From: Rhizobium sullae | GTDB taxonomy: Bacteria > Pseudomonadota > Alphaproteobacteria > Rhizobiales > Rhizobiaceae | Direction: 5' to 3' | NCBI RefSeq assembly: GCF_025200715.1 | Contig: NZ_CP104143.1 | Coordinates: forward strand, 248,001-312,000 | Length of the DNA: 64,000 nucleotides | Shown: positions 35,359 through 43,940 of the stretch, in pieces | Layout of the letters: each line of letters begins with the position of its first letter | Numbering within the stretch: the first letter of the stretch is position 1 | Program-made: the position numbers and the translations under genes | The notes under the pieces: generated by a model | Databases searched by the model: none | Told to the model about the DNA's origin: nothing | What the model saw: only the letters and a program-made list of their open reading frames with translations

Positions 35359-36807
35359 ATGATCGATATCAACGTTTTGAGCGGAGCGGCCGCAACGGAA
35401 GCGCCGCAGCCTGCTAGAGGCAATGGCCACGCAGCAACGGACGACGCCGCCGGCAAGGGTGGCTTCTCGGACGTGCTATCCAAGGCGGGAAGCAATTCTC
35501 AAAAAAACACCGGCGACGAGACCGCAAAGACATCCACGGCCGAAGCCCCCCAGGCAGCCGGCGATGAAAGCGCCGCCGATATCGTCGCTCTTAACCTGAG
35601 AGAGCGTGCCCGCAGCAAACCGATGATCGCATTCGGTGACGCATCTTTGAAGCAACAGGCCGCGGTGCAGCAGCCGCAGACGATTGCGACTGCCACGGGC
35701 AAATCCGGCAACGAACAGGTAAAGGGCCGCGTCGATACGGCTTCGGTGAAGTTCCGCGCCAAGGGCGATACCGGCAAGGTCGTGGAAGACGCGAAAGCGC
35801 AGGCTGCAAAGGGCGCCAAGCCGGAGAAAGCTTTGGAGAGTACGGCCGGAGACGATGAAGACTCGCTCTCGGACACGACCTCTGCCGCCGATGCGCTTGG
35901 GCTTCTGAACAAGGATACCTCCGTTGCCGCACTCCCTGCGGCACTCCTGTCGGCGGTCCACGTGAATGCGAAGGACGATAGCGCTGGCAAGGAGAAGGGT
36001 GGTGTCAACTTCCATGGCCGTGACACCGGTATCGCGCCCGCGGCCGATGCCCTGGCAGCGATCAGCGCCGGCAAGGACGACGCGCAGATGCCGGCCGTTG
36101 ATGGCGCAGCCAATCTCGACGGCAAGACGTTCCGTCTGAGCCGCGCCGACGGCCGCGGCGAGTCCATGGACATCCATATCGGTGCTGATCAGGAAGCGCC
36201 CGCCGGCAAGGCGAAGACCGATATCGAAAACGTCACGGTTCTCGATTCACGCCGTTATATCGGCATCGCGCAGAATTCCGCATCCGTGACTGCTTCAATC
36301 CTCGGTGACAGCGAGTGGACGCGCGCAATGCAGCCGGGCTCCGCGCTCTCGAATGCCGCCGAATGGACGAGCACTGGCAAGGTGGTTAACACCCTCAAGA
36401 TCCAGATGACGCCGATCGACCTCGGCCTTGTGACGGCAACGATGCGCCTCTCCGGCGATGCCCTGAACGTCGATCTGAAGGTCGAAACCGGTGCGGCTTA
36501 TAGGCAGCTCAAGGAGGACCATGGCAAGATCGTCGAGGCGCTCCGCAGCCAGGGCTATGCCATCGACAACGTCACCATCAGCATGGCGCCGGTCGAAAAG
36601 CCGGATGCGGGCAACCAGGCAAATGCGCAAGAGCAGTCTTCCCAGCAGCAATCTCTGCAGCAAGGGCAGGGCGGTGAAGCACGCGAGCGCCACACTCAGA
36701 CGGCACAGCGCGGCAATGGAGGCTTCAGCGATGCAGGGGGGACCGATGTTGAAGATCTTGCTTCTGGCGCCATTGGCGGCAGTACTCCTGGCGGCGTTTA
36801 CCTCTGA
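35359..36807 (+). CDS. fliK: Flagellar hook-length control protein FliK (MotD)
   Basis: 482 residues. A long low-complexity Ala/Gly/Lys/Asp-rich N-terminal ruler (about 1-320) is followed by a C-terminal FliK domain with the conserved pattern VNTLKIQMTPIDLGLVTATM, then VDLKVETGAAYRQL and LRSQGYAIDNVTI. In S. meliloti this gene was first called motD and later shown to be fliK. The C-terminal Gln-rich tail overlaps the start of the lytic transglycosylase gene by 62 bases. Confidence 0.9.
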   Translation: MIDINVLSGAAATEAPQPARGNGHAATDDAAGKGGFSDVLSKAGSNSQKNTGDETAKTSTAEAPQAAGDESAADIVALNLRERARSKPMIAFGDASLKQQAAVQQPQTIATATGKSGNEQVKGRVDTASVKFRAKGDTGKVVEDAKAQAAKGAKPEKALESTAGDDEDSLSDTTSAADALGLLNKDTSVAALPAALLSAVHVNAKDDSAGKEKGGVNFHGRDTGIAPAADALAAISAGKDDAQMPAVDGAANLDGKTFRLSRADGRGESMDIHIGADQEAPAGKAKTDIENVTVLDSRRYIGIAQNSASVTASILGDSEWTRAMQPGSALSNAAEWTSTGKVVNTLKIQMTPIDLGLVTATMRLSGDALNVDLKVETGAAYRQLKEDHGKIVEALRSQGYAIDNVTISMAPVEKPDAGNQANAQEQSSQQQSLQQGQGGEARERHTQTAQRGNGGFSDAGGTDVEDLASGAIGGSTPGGVYL

Positions 36808-37312
36808 GGCGAGCGCCTCCAACGGAGCCTGCGAAAACGAAATCCAATCCGCTGCCGCCAAATACGGCATACCGGAAGGCATTCTCTATTCCGTGGGCCT
36901 GACGGAGACCGGACGCAAGGGGTCGCTCTATCCTTTTGCGCTCAATATAGAAGGCAAGGCAGTCTTCCCGCCGTCCGAGCAGGACGCCATGATGCAGTTC
37001 TACTCGGCGCGCAAAAGCGGAGCCAAGCTCATCGACATCGGCTGCATGCAGATCAACCATTACTTTCATGGAGAGAATTTCAGCTCAGCGGAAGCCATGT
37101 TCGACCCGCACCGCAATGTCGAATATGCGGCGAAGTTCCTCCGTAATCTTCATGACCGGCATGAAACCTGGACGATGGCGGTAGCGAGATACCACGCCGG
37201 ACCGAACAACGACCCTGCGCAGAAGCGGTATGTCTGCCGCGTGATCGCCAATTTGGTCGCCACTGGCTATGGCAAGTGGACTCCCAATGCGAGTAACTTC
37301 TGCCGGAACTGA
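36746..37312 (+). CDS. Lytic transglycosylase (SLT family), probable rod-penetration enzyme
   Basis: 188 residues. An N-terminal signal peptide (LKILLLAPLAAVLLAAFTSE) is followed by a compact SLT lysozyme-like domain: the catalytic Glu in YSVGLTETGRKG, IGCMQINHYFHG and ARYHAGPNN. It would open the peptidoglycan for the growing rod. In this cluster FlgJ has no muramidase half, so this enzyme probably supplies the activity, as SltF does in Rhodobacter. The ATG at 36746 has a GGGGG ribosome-binding site four bases upstream; it lies inside the end of fliK in another frame, implying coupling. Confidence 0.87.
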   Translation: MLKILLLAPLAAVLLAAFTSEASASNGACENEIQSAAAKYGIPEGILYSVGLTETGRKGSLYPFALNIEGKAVFPPSEQDAMMQFYSARKSGAKLIDIGCMQINHYFHGENFSSAEAMFDPHRNVEYAAKFLRNLHDRHETWTMAVARYHAGPNNDPAQKRYVCRVIANLVATGYGKWTPNASNFCRN

Positions 37313-37593
37313 TGCAATCAAAAATAGTAAACCGTGAACAAAACGGAATCGTGCCATAATGTGGCAGGAATTGGCCGAAAATTGGATGCACAAGGACTAA
37401 TTTACCGCCTGTTAACTTTTTCACGAAATTTTTGTGTGCATAACCGACAAGGCATACTACATATAGATCAAATCGGGACCCAATTCTTAATCAACTATTA
37501 ATTCCTGCCATTAAGTTCCAGCAGCTTGTCCCAGATTCGTGCGATTCGTACCCATAGATCATCGAGGTGCCACACTGATTCGGAGGCGGACGA
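37313..37593 (+). promoter_or_regulatory. AT-rich regulatory region upstream of rem
   Basis: 281 bases without a gene, notably A/T rich. An inverted repeat TGCCA-N5-TGGCA lies at 37352-37366, with a further TGCCA half-site near 37567. There is no CGCAAG-N10-TA element, unlike the structural operons, consistent with rem being controlled by VisN/VisR instead of by itself. The rem ribosome-binding site is GGAGG. Confidence 0.5.
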
Positions 37594-38265
37594 ATGATCG
37601 TAGTGGTTGATGAGCGTGAGCTCGTGAAAGATGGTTACACATCATTATTTGGCCGGGAGGGCATTCCCTCAACCGGCTTTGATCCAGGCGAATTTGGCGA
37701 GTGGGTGCAAACGGCGGCGGATTCCGATATAGCGGCCGTCGAAGCTTTCCTGATCGGCCAAGGTCAGCAAATGTTTGAGCTGCCGCGGGCGATAAGGGAT
37801 CGCTCCCAGGCGCCGGTGATCGCGGTCAGCGACCAGCATTCGCTCGAAAACACCCTTGCACTTTTTGATTGCGGCGTCGACGACGTTGTCCGCAAGCCGG
37901 TCCACCCCCGCGAAATCCTGGCGCGCGCTGCTGCTATCCGCCGCCGCCTGAAGGCGATTTCGACCCACACCGATATCGGCGCGATCCGCGTCTTTTCGGA
38001 CGGCCGCGATCCGGAAATCAACGGCGAAGTCTTTGCACTTCCCCGCCGCGAACGCCGCATTTTGGAATACCTGATCGCCAATCGCGGCCGCCGCGTCACC
38101 AAGACCCAGATATTCAATGCCATCTACGGCATCTTCGACGAGGAAGTCGAAGAAAACGTCGTTGAAAGCCATATCTCCAAGCTGCGCAAGAAGCTGCGCA
38201 AGAAGCTCAGCGTCGACCCGATCGATTCGAAGCGCTTCCTTGGCTACTGCATCGACTGGAACTGA
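37594..38265 (+). CDS. rem: OmpR-type flagellar regulator Rem with atypical receiver
   Basis: 223 residues. A receiver-like N-terminal domain is followed by a winged-helix OmpR/PhoB DNA-binding domain from about 145 ([20 protein letters not shown], then [13 protein letters not shown]). The receiver keeps Asp6/Glu7, Ser79 and Lys101 (VRKPVHP), but the phospho-acceptor position (AAVEAFLIG) holds Glu50 instead of Asp. Rem is known in S. meliloti as the growth-phase-dependent activator of class II flagellar genes, switched on by VisNR. The gene stands alone behind a 281-base AT-rich region. Confidence 0.92.
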   Translation: MIVVVDERELVKDGYTSLFGREGIPSTGFDPGEFGEWVQTAADSDIAAVEAFLIGQGQQMFELPRAIRDRSQAPVIAVSDQHSLENTLALFDCGVDDVVRKPVHPREILARAAAIRRRLKAISTHTDIGAIRVFSDGRDPEINGEVFALPRRERRILEYLIANRGRRVTKTQIFNAIYGIFDEEVEENVVESHISKLRKKLRKKLSVDPIDSKRFLGYCIDWN

Positions 38266-38343
38266 TTTTTCAGCGGCGGGCCCGGCTCGCGGAAACGTGC
38301 CTTTCAATATTTCGATCCGGCAGCTCCGCTACAGACAGCTTCA

Positions 38344-38365
38344 CGCAAGGCCCGCCAAATACTCT
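38344..38365 (+). promoter_or_regulatory. Putative flagellar class II promoter element before flgE
   Basis: CGCAAG, ten bases, then TACTCT, ending 30 bp before the flgE ATG and 78 bp after the rem stop. It shares the fixed spacing of the other flagellar operons. Confidence 0.5.
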
Positions 38366-38395
38366 CCAAGCTATCAAGGAAAACGGGGTTTTCAG

Positions 38396-39697
38396 ATGAG
38401 CATTTTTGGCAGCATGAAGACGGCAGTGTCCGGCATGAATGCACAGGCAAACCGCCTGAGCACCGTTGCCGACAACATCGCGAACGCAAACACCACGGGC
38501 TACAAGGCCGTCTCGACGGCTTTCTCCTCCCTCGTCCTGCCGTCCACGGCAGGCAACTACAATTCCGGTGGTGTGCAGACGTCCGTCCGTCAGGCTGTTT
38601 CCGATCAGGGCGACATCTCTTACACGACTTCGGGTTATGACCTCGCCATCTCCGGCGACGGCTTCTTCATCGTGGAAGGCGCCGACGGCACGCCGGTCCT
38701 GACCCGCGCCGGCGACTTCACGAAGGACGACGAAGGCAACCTCGTCAACTCGGCAGGCTACACGCTGATGGGTTATCCTTACGGTTCGTCCGCCCCGGCT
38801 GTCGTCGTCAACGGCTTCGACGGCCTCGTTCCGATCAATGTCCTTGGTGACCAGAAGCTGGAAGCCGTTCCGACGGCGAATGGGACGTGGACAGGCAATC
38901 TCAAGCCAGGTTCGCCGATTCTCACGGCTCCAGCAACCGCACCGAGCGCAAACCTCGCAACGGCCACGTCCGATACGCAGAAATACTCGATCGTCACCTA
39001 TGACAAGCTCGGCAGCAAGGTGATGTATGACATCTACTTCACGAAGGTTCCGCTTGCGGCCGGCGCGCCGGCTGGCTCCACCTATGAATGGGAAATGGCC
39101 GTATTCCGCAATGCCGACAAGGCCGCGACTGGTACGAGCTCCTTCCCATACTCCTCTGCTGCGGTTGACGTAAAGCGCGTGTTTTTCAACAGCTCGGGGC
39201 AGATGGTGACGGATGCAACGCATACCGCGGCGACGGACATCATCGATCCAGTGACGGGTCTCACCATCAATATGAGCCTCGATCTTTCCCAGGTCGGCGA
39301 CACCTTCTCCGGCACTGGCAACGTGGACGGACAGGGCGCGAATTCTCCGATCGACATTACGATCGACGCTGATGGCGTGGTGTATTCCAAGTATGACGAT
39401 GGCAGCACCAAGCCGATCTTCCAAATTCCACTCGCAACGGTTCCAAGCCCCGATCTGCTGACGCTGATGTCCGGCAACGTCTATTCTGCGAACGGCAGGT
39501 CCGGCGTCACCGTGACCGGCTTCCCGCAGACAAGCGGCTTCGGCAAGATTCAGTCGGGCGCTCTCGAAGGCTCGAACGTCGATATGGCTGGCGAGTTGAC
39601 GGAAATGATCGAGTCGCAGCGCAGCTATACGGCAAACTCGAAAGTGTTCCAGACGGGTTCGGACTTGATGGACGTTCTCGTCAACCTCAAGAGATAA
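38396..39697 (+). CDS. flgE: Flagellar hook protein FlgE
   Basis: 433 residues. The N-terminal motif is NRLSTVADNIANANTTGYKA; the hook signature includes YDLAISGDGFFIVEGADGTP and KYSIVTYDKLGSKVMYDIYF; the C-terminal motif is GALEGSNVDMAGELTEMIES. The frame is open back to 38117 inside rem, but the ATG at 38396 with AAGGA upstream gives the standard FlgE start. FlgE heads the operon flgE-flgK-flgL-flaF-flbT-flgD-fliQ. Confidence 0.97.
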   Translation: MSIFGSMKTAVSGMNAQANRLSTVADNIANANTTGYKAVSTAFSSLVLPSTAGNYNSGGVQTSVRQAVSDQGDISYTTSGYDLAISGDGFFIVEGADGTPVLTRAGDFTKDDEGNLVNSAGYTLMGYPYGSSAPAVVVNGFDGLVPINVLGDQKLEAVPTANGTWTGNLKPGSPILTAPATAPSANLATATSDTQKYSIVTYDKLGSKVMYDIYFTKVPLAAGAPAGSTYEWEMAVFRNADKAATGTSSFPYSSAAVDVKRVFFNSSGQMVTDATHTAATDIIDPVTGLTINMSLDLSQVGDTFSGTGNVDGQGANSPIDITIDADGVVYSKYDDGSTKPIFQIPLATVPSPDLLTLMSGNVYSANGRSGVTVTGFPQTSGFGKIQSGALEGSNVDMAGELTEMIESQRSYTANSKVFQTGSDLMDVLVNLKR

Positions 39698-39716
39698 GTA
39701 AGGTAACGGCTAAGCC

Positions 39717-41213
39717 ATGTCGCTCACTTCCGCACTTAATACGGCACAGAGCATATTCAACAATACGGGCGCTCAGAGCAGCGTCGTATCGAACAATATC
39801 GCCAATGCCGGCAACAAGGATTATGTGCGTCGGCAGGCGATGCTCACCACCTCGTTGAACGGCGCGCAGGTGGTCAAGATCAACCGCGCGCAGGAGGACG
39901 CTCTTCTGCGGCAGTATCTGAAGAGCAATTCTCAGGACAGTGCGCAGCAGACCCTTCTGAATGGTCTCGAGGACATCAAGTCGGTCATCGGCGGCAACGC
40001 ATACGAGACCGCACCCTCCACCTATCTGACTGCCTTCCGCGACAAGCTTAGTGCATTCAGAGCCGCGCCGAACAGCACGATCGCGGCCCAGGGGGCGATC
40101 ACGGCAGCACAGGACGTCGTGAACTCGCTCAACAATGCAACCAGCGCCGTCCAGCAGGTGCGGACGAATGCAGACAAATCGATTGCGAATTCCGTCGAGG
40201 AGCTGAATGAGCTGCTGGCGCAATTCGAGACCGCGAACAACGCCGTCAAGTCCGCCACGTCCTCCGGTGCCGATCCGTCGCAAGCGCTCGATCAGCGCGA
40301 TGCCTTGCTCAAGCAGATTTCGGGGATTGTGGGCGTCACCACTGTTACGCGCGATAACAATGACATGGTGCTCTACACCTCGGACGGGGTGACGCTTTTC
40401 GAGACCGTTCCGCGCACGGTGACGTTCAAGCCGACCCAGAGCTACGGCGCCTCCACCGACGGCAACGGCGTTTACATCGATGGCGTGGCGCTCGGCAAGG
40501 GTTCTGGCGGTACGACGTCGGCGCAGGGCAGTCTCCAGGCGCTTCTCCAACTTCGCGACGAGGTCGCACCGACATTCCAATCCCAGCTCGACGAAATCGC
40601 CAAAGGCCTCGTCGCCCTGTTTTCGGAAACGAACACGACTGCAACCAGCACGCAGCCCGGTCTCTTTACCTGGACCTTGCCGAGCGGTGCTGCCGGCGGA
40701 ACGCCGACGACGGCCACGATCATCGACGGCATTGCCGGTTCCATCTCGGTCAATCCGGCGGTGGTGACCTCTCTGGGCGGCGATCCGATGAAGCTGCGTG
40801 ACGGTTCGATCAACGGCGCCGCCTTCAATCAGAATGCCGCCGCTAACGGCGGGTACACCGCGCAGCTCGACAAGCTCTACACGGCCATGGGCGCCAAGAT
40901 GGATTTCGATCCAGGCGCCGGCGTCATCGGCTTCAACTCGGCAACGGGCATCGATTCGAACGTTAGCATCATGGATTTCTCGTCGAACTCGATCGGCTGG
41001 TTCGAACAGTACCGCAGCGACGCAAGCGGCGCTGCGGAGAACACCGCGGCAGCGTATTCCCGGTCCGACGAAGCCTATTCCAACGAGACCGGCGTCAACC
41101 TGGACGAGGAACTGACGCTGCTTCTCGACATCGAGCAATCCTACAAGGCGGCGACGAAGATTCTGAACGCCGTCGATGAAATGTTGAAGTCATTGCTGGA
41201 TATAGCGAGTTAA
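39717..41213 (+). CDS. flgK: Hook-filament junction protein FlgK (HAP1)
   Basis: 498 residues. The N-terminus SLTSALNTAQSIFNNTGAQS followed by VVSNNIANAGNKDYVRRQAM is the HAP1 signature, and the C-terminus contains NLDEELTLLLDIEQSYKAAT. FlgK joins hook and filament. It lies 19 bases after flgE and three bases before flgL. A candidate FlgN-like chaperone for FlgK/FlgL is encoded at 47803. Confidence 0.96.
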   Translation: MSLTSALNTAQSIFNNTGAQSSVVSNNIANAGNKDYVRRQAMLTTSLNGAQVVKINRAQEDALLRQYLKSNSQDSAQQTLLNGLEDIKSVIGGNAYETAPSTYLTAFRDKLSAFRAAPNSTIAAQGAITAAQDVVNSLNNATSAVQQVRTNADKSIANSVEELNELLAQFETANNAVKSATSSGADPSQALDQRDALLKQISGIVGVTTVTRDNNDMVLYTSDGVTLFETVPRTVTFKPTQSYGASTDGNGVYIDGVALGKGSGGTTSAQGSLQALLQLRDEVAPTFQSQLDEIAKGLVALFSETNTTATSTQPGLFTWTLPSGAAGGTPTTATIIDGIAGSISVNPAVVTSLGGDPMKLRDGSINGAAFNQNAAANGGYTAQLDKLYTAMGAKMDFDPGAGVIGFNSATGIDSNVSIMDFSSNSIGWFEQYRSDASGAAENTAAAYSRSDEAYSNETGVNLDEELTLLLDIEQSYKAATKILNAVDEMLKSLLDIAS

Positions 41214-41216
41214 GCC

Positions 41217-42263
41217 ATGAAGAGCTCTTTTATTTCTAGTTCAGCCATTCAGAACGCCATGCGATTGACGATCCGCCAGTCGCAGAACCAGATGGTCAAG
41301 GCTTCGATCGAAGCGACGACGAAGACCTACGCCGATATCGGTGTGTCGCTCGGCATCGACGCCGCCAAGAGCGTGAACTACGCGCGCGAACTTGATCGTA
41401 TCTCCTCGTTCAAGGACAGCAACTCGACGGTCAATCTTCGTCTTGAGATGTCCCAGAGCGGGTTGGCCGATATGCAGAAGGCCAGCGACGCTCTGGTCAA
41501 GAACCTGACAGCGCTCAAGGGAAGCCAGGCCTCGACTGCCATCACCGTGACCCTCCAGTCCTCGGCAGCGGCACTTTCGCAGCTGATGGACTCCGGGAAC
41601 ATGATCACCAACGGCGAATACCTGTTTTCCGGCATCAATACGGATGTCCCGCCGCTGACGGATCGCAGCGCGACCGTCGAGGCGCAGATCGTCACCGATT
41701 TGAACTCCTATGCAACCGGGCTGGGCAAGCCGGTCAGCGCGCTGTCGGCGGCTGAAATCAATACCTTCATGACCAACACCGTGGAGCCGATGTTCAGCGC
41801 TGCCGCGTGGACGAATCCGACCACCGGCTGGTCCAAGGCTTCCGACCAGAACATGACGAGCCGGATCAGCAACTCGGAAGTCATCACCTCGTCCACGAAC
41901 GCCAATTCCGACGGCATGCGCTACCTTGCAATGGCGACAGTCATGACGAATGCGCTGATCGACCAGGGTCTTTCCACTGACGCCATGGACGCGGTTTCCT
42001 CACGCGCCATCGGCTATGCCGCACAGGCAACCTCGGGCCTCGTATCGCAACAGAGCCAGCTCGGCCTGTCGCAGGAGCGTGTCGAGAAAGCGAACGACGC
42101 TCTCGATGCTCAGGCTGCCATCATCAACAACAAGGTTGTGGACCTCCAGGGTGTCGATCCGGCGGAAGCTTCGACCCTCGTCAAGACTTTGGAAACGCAG
42201 CTGGAAACGGCTTACACGATCGTCTCGAAAATACAGCAGCTGAGTCTCGTGAACTACCTTTGA
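41217..42263 (+). CDS. flgL: Hook-filament junction protein FlgL (HAP3)
   Basis: 348 residues of flagellin-like HAP3 type: N-terminal FISSSAIQNAMRLTIRQSQN and C-terminal SSRAIGYAAQATSGLVSQQS with LVKTLETQLETAYTIVSKIQ. It forms the second junction zone between hook and filament. It is three bases downstream of flgK and 36 bases upstream of flaF. Confidence 0.93.
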   Translation: MKSSFISSSAIQNAMRLTIRQSQNQMVKASIEATTKTYADIGVSLGIDAAKSVNYARELDRISSFKDSNSTVNLRLEMSQSGLADMQKASDALVKNLTALKGSQASTAITVTLQSSAAALSQLMDSGNMITNGEYLFSGINTDVPPLTDRSATVEAQIVTDLNSYATGLGKPVSALSAAEINTFMTNTVEPMFSAAAWTNPTTGWSKASDQNMTSRISNSEVITSSTNANSDGMRYLAMATVMTNALIDQGLSTDAMDAVSSRAIGYAAQATSGLVSQQSQLGLSQERVEKANDALDAQAAIINNKVVDLQGVDPAEASTLVKTLETQLETAYTIVSKIQQLSLVNYL

Positions 42264-42299
42264 TGATCAAAGGCGCGCAATACAAAGAAGGATGCATGA

Positions 42300-42647
42300 A
42301 TGTATCAATTCTCTTATGCCGAGGTCATGCAAGACTCGGTGACCGACGCGAAAGAGCGGGAGCGGCAAGTTCTCGACCGGTCAATCGAATTGCTCTCACT
42401 GGCGCGCGACAAGGAAAAGTACAGCCGGGAATCCGTTGAGGCACTGTTCTACACCCGGCGTGTTTGGGTGAGTTTTGTCGAGGATCTCAAGCACCCCGAC
42501 AATCAGCTCGAGATCGAGCTGCGGGCCAACCTGATTTCGATCGCAATCTGGATTTTGAAGGAATGCGACAAGATCAGGCGACGTCAGTCAAGTAACTACC
42601 AAGGCATTATCGACGTTACCACCATCATCAGGGATGGACTTAAATGA
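42300..42647 (+). CDS. flaF: Flagellin synthesis regulator FlaF
   Basis: 115 residues, helical, without membrane segments, with the FlaF family segments [24 protein letters not shown] near 25-45, [20 protein letters not shown] and [20 protein letters not shown]. In alphaproteobacteria FlaF promotes flagellin translation and secretion and counteracts FlbT. The stop overlaps the flbT ATG by four bases, so the two opposing regulators are co-translated. Confidence 0.95.
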   Translation: MYQFSYAEVMQDSVTDAKERERQVLDRSIELLSLARDKEKYSRESVEALFYTRRVWVSFVEDLKHPDNQLEIELRANLISIAIWILKECDKIRRRQSSNYQGIIDVTTIIRDGLK

Positions 42648-43093
42648 AAAGTACACTTCGCATTTCGCTTAAAGCCGGAGAGAGGATCTTCATCAACGGC
42701 GCGGTCCTGCGCGTTGACCGCAAGGTCGCGCTGGAGTTCCTGAATGATGTGACATTTCTTCTTGAAAATCATGTTCTTCAGCCGGAAGACGCCACGACGC
42801 CGCTGCGCCAGCTCTATTTCATCGCGCAGATGATCCTGATCAATCCGGAAGGCAAGGAGCAGTCGACGACGATGTTCCGCAAGTCGATCACCATGCTGCT
42901 GACCTGCTTCAAGAACGAGGAGGTTCTCGCCGAACTGAAGCGCATCGATGGCCTCGTCTCGACGGGCCGCGCATTCGATGCCCTGAAGGCCATCCGCGCG
43001 CTCTACACAATCGAGGACGGTATCCTGAACAACCAGGAAATGCATCCGGCGATGGTCGAGCAGATCCGCAAGGAGATCGCCCCATGGCGGTAG
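42644..43093 (+). CDS. flbT: Post-transcriptional flagellin regulator FlbT
   Basis: 149 residues with the FlbT pattern [40 protein letters not shown] and [20 protein letters not shown]. In Caulobacter FlbT binds the 5' untranslated region of flagellin mRNA and limits its translation until the hook is complete. In other alphaproteobacteria it can be a positive factor. All four flagellin genes in this window carry a conserved structured leader that would be its natural target. It overlaps both flaF and flgD. Confidence 0.95.
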   Translation: MKSTLRISLKAGERIFINGAVLRVDRKVALEFLNDVTFLLENHVLQPEDATTPLRQLYFIAQMILINPEGKEQSTTMFRKSITMLLTCFKNEEVLAELKRIDGLVSTGRAFDALKAIRALYTIEDGILNNQEMHPAMVEQIRKEIAPWR

Positions 43094-43509
43094 ATGGCGT
43101 CTCCAACGTCGGCACGACGTCGACCACGACGACTGCACAGCAGAAGGCGACGCTCAACTACGACAACTTCCTGCAGCTGCTCATCGCACAGATGAAGAAC
43201 CAGGATCCGACGGATCCGATGGACGCCGGCGAACAGATGTCCCAGCTCGCGAGCTTCTCGCAGGTCGAGCAGACGATCCAGACCAACACGAAACTGGACA
43301 CGCTGCTCGCAAGCTCCAGCCTCACCCAGGCAGGCAGCTATATCGGCAAGTACATGGAAAGCGCCGACGGCACCGTCAAAGGCACCGTCGCCTCAGTCAA
43401 GGTGTATTCCGACGGAATTATCGCGACGACGACGGACGGGAAGAGTATTCTCATACAAGCGGGAATCACTCTCGCGGATAAAGCGCCGGCGACAGACACG
43501 TCGTCTTGA
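43084..43509 (+). CDS. flgD: Flagellar hook capping protein FlgD (short form)
   Basis: 141 residues. The N-terminal FlgD domain is clear ([20 protein letters not shown], then [20 protein letters not shown]). The C-terminal part is short ([20 protein letters not shown]); the FLN/Ig-like region of enterobacterial FlgD (about 230 residues) is missing. FlgD caps the growing hook. The ATG lies inside the last codons of flbT in another frame. Confidence 0.93.
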   Translation: MAVDGVSNVGTTSTTTTAQQKATLNYDNFLQLLIAQMKNQDPTDPMDAGEQMSQLASFSQVEQTIQTNTKLDTLLASSSLTQAGSYIGKYMESADGTVKGTVASVKVYSDGIIATTTDGKSILIQAGITLADKAPATDTSS

Positions 43510-43584
43510 ACTGACTTGCAATAAACATAATAGCGGTCCGTCTTCTGCGGGGCGGACCGGAAGGCGATATGAGGTTGCCTGACG

Positions 43585-43851
43585 ATGAATGAAGCCGATG
43601 CACTCGACCTTTTCCAGGCGGCGATCTGGACCGTTCTGATCTCAGCCGGTCCCGCCGTCGCGGCGGCAATGATCGTCGGCCTCGTCATCGCGCTGATCCA
43701 GGCGCTGACGCAGATTCAGGAAGCGACGCTCACTTTCGTTCCGAAGATTGTCGCCGTTCTCATTACCGTTGGCATATCCGCTCCGTTCGTGGGCTCTCAG
43801 ATCTCCATTTTCACCGACATGGTCTTCTCGCGCATCCAGTCCGGCTTCTGA
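43585..43851 (+). CDS. fliQ: Flagellar export gate protein FliQ
   Basis: 88 residues with two membrane helices (about 15-38, TVLISAGPAVAAAMIVGLVI; and 54-75, KIVAVLITVGISAPFVGSQI) separated by the conserved QALTQIQEATLTFVPK loop. FliQ forms the export gate with FliP and FliR. It follows flgD by 75 bases and is probably the end of the flgE operon, because a promoter element for flhA follows. Confidence 0.96.
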   Translation: MNEADALDLFQAAIWTVLISAGPAVAAAMIVGLVIALIQALTQIQEATLTFVPKIVAVLITVGISAPFVGSQISIFTDMVFSRIQSGF

Positions 43852-43861
43852 ACCACCTTCG

Positions 43862-43883
43862 CGCAAGCTTCGCCGGTTAATTC
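43862..43883 (+). promoter_or_regulatory. Putative flagellar class II promoter element before flhA
   Basis: CGCAAG, ten bases, then TAATTC, ending 57 bp before the flhA ATG and starting 10 bp after the fliQ stop. Confidence 0.5.
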
Positions 43884-43940
43884 TCGATCCGTATTGGGCA
43901 GGGCTGTACCTGCCTCCTCTCATGAAGAGACGGAATCGAA

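Noticed and set aside
36491..36745. Upstream extension of the transglycosylase frame inside fliK
   Set aside because: It is an out-of-frame Arg/Ser-rich reading of the conserved FliK domain; the signal peptide begins only at 36746.
36746..36807. Possible frameshift joining fliK and the transglycosylase
   Set aside because: Both proteins are complete: FliK has its whole C-terminal domain and the enzyme has its own signal peptide and ribosome-binding site, so this is a normal overlap.
39687..41138. 483-codon open frame antisense to flgK
   Set aside because: It mirrors flgK codon positions, has no ribosome-binding site and runs through a strongly conserved gene.
6684..43940. Sigma-54 or sigma-28 promoters before the flagellar operons
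   Set aside because: No TGGC-N8-TGC or TAAA/GCCGATAA pairs stand out in the gaps, and rhizobial flagellar genes are known to use the VisNR-Rem cascade instead.
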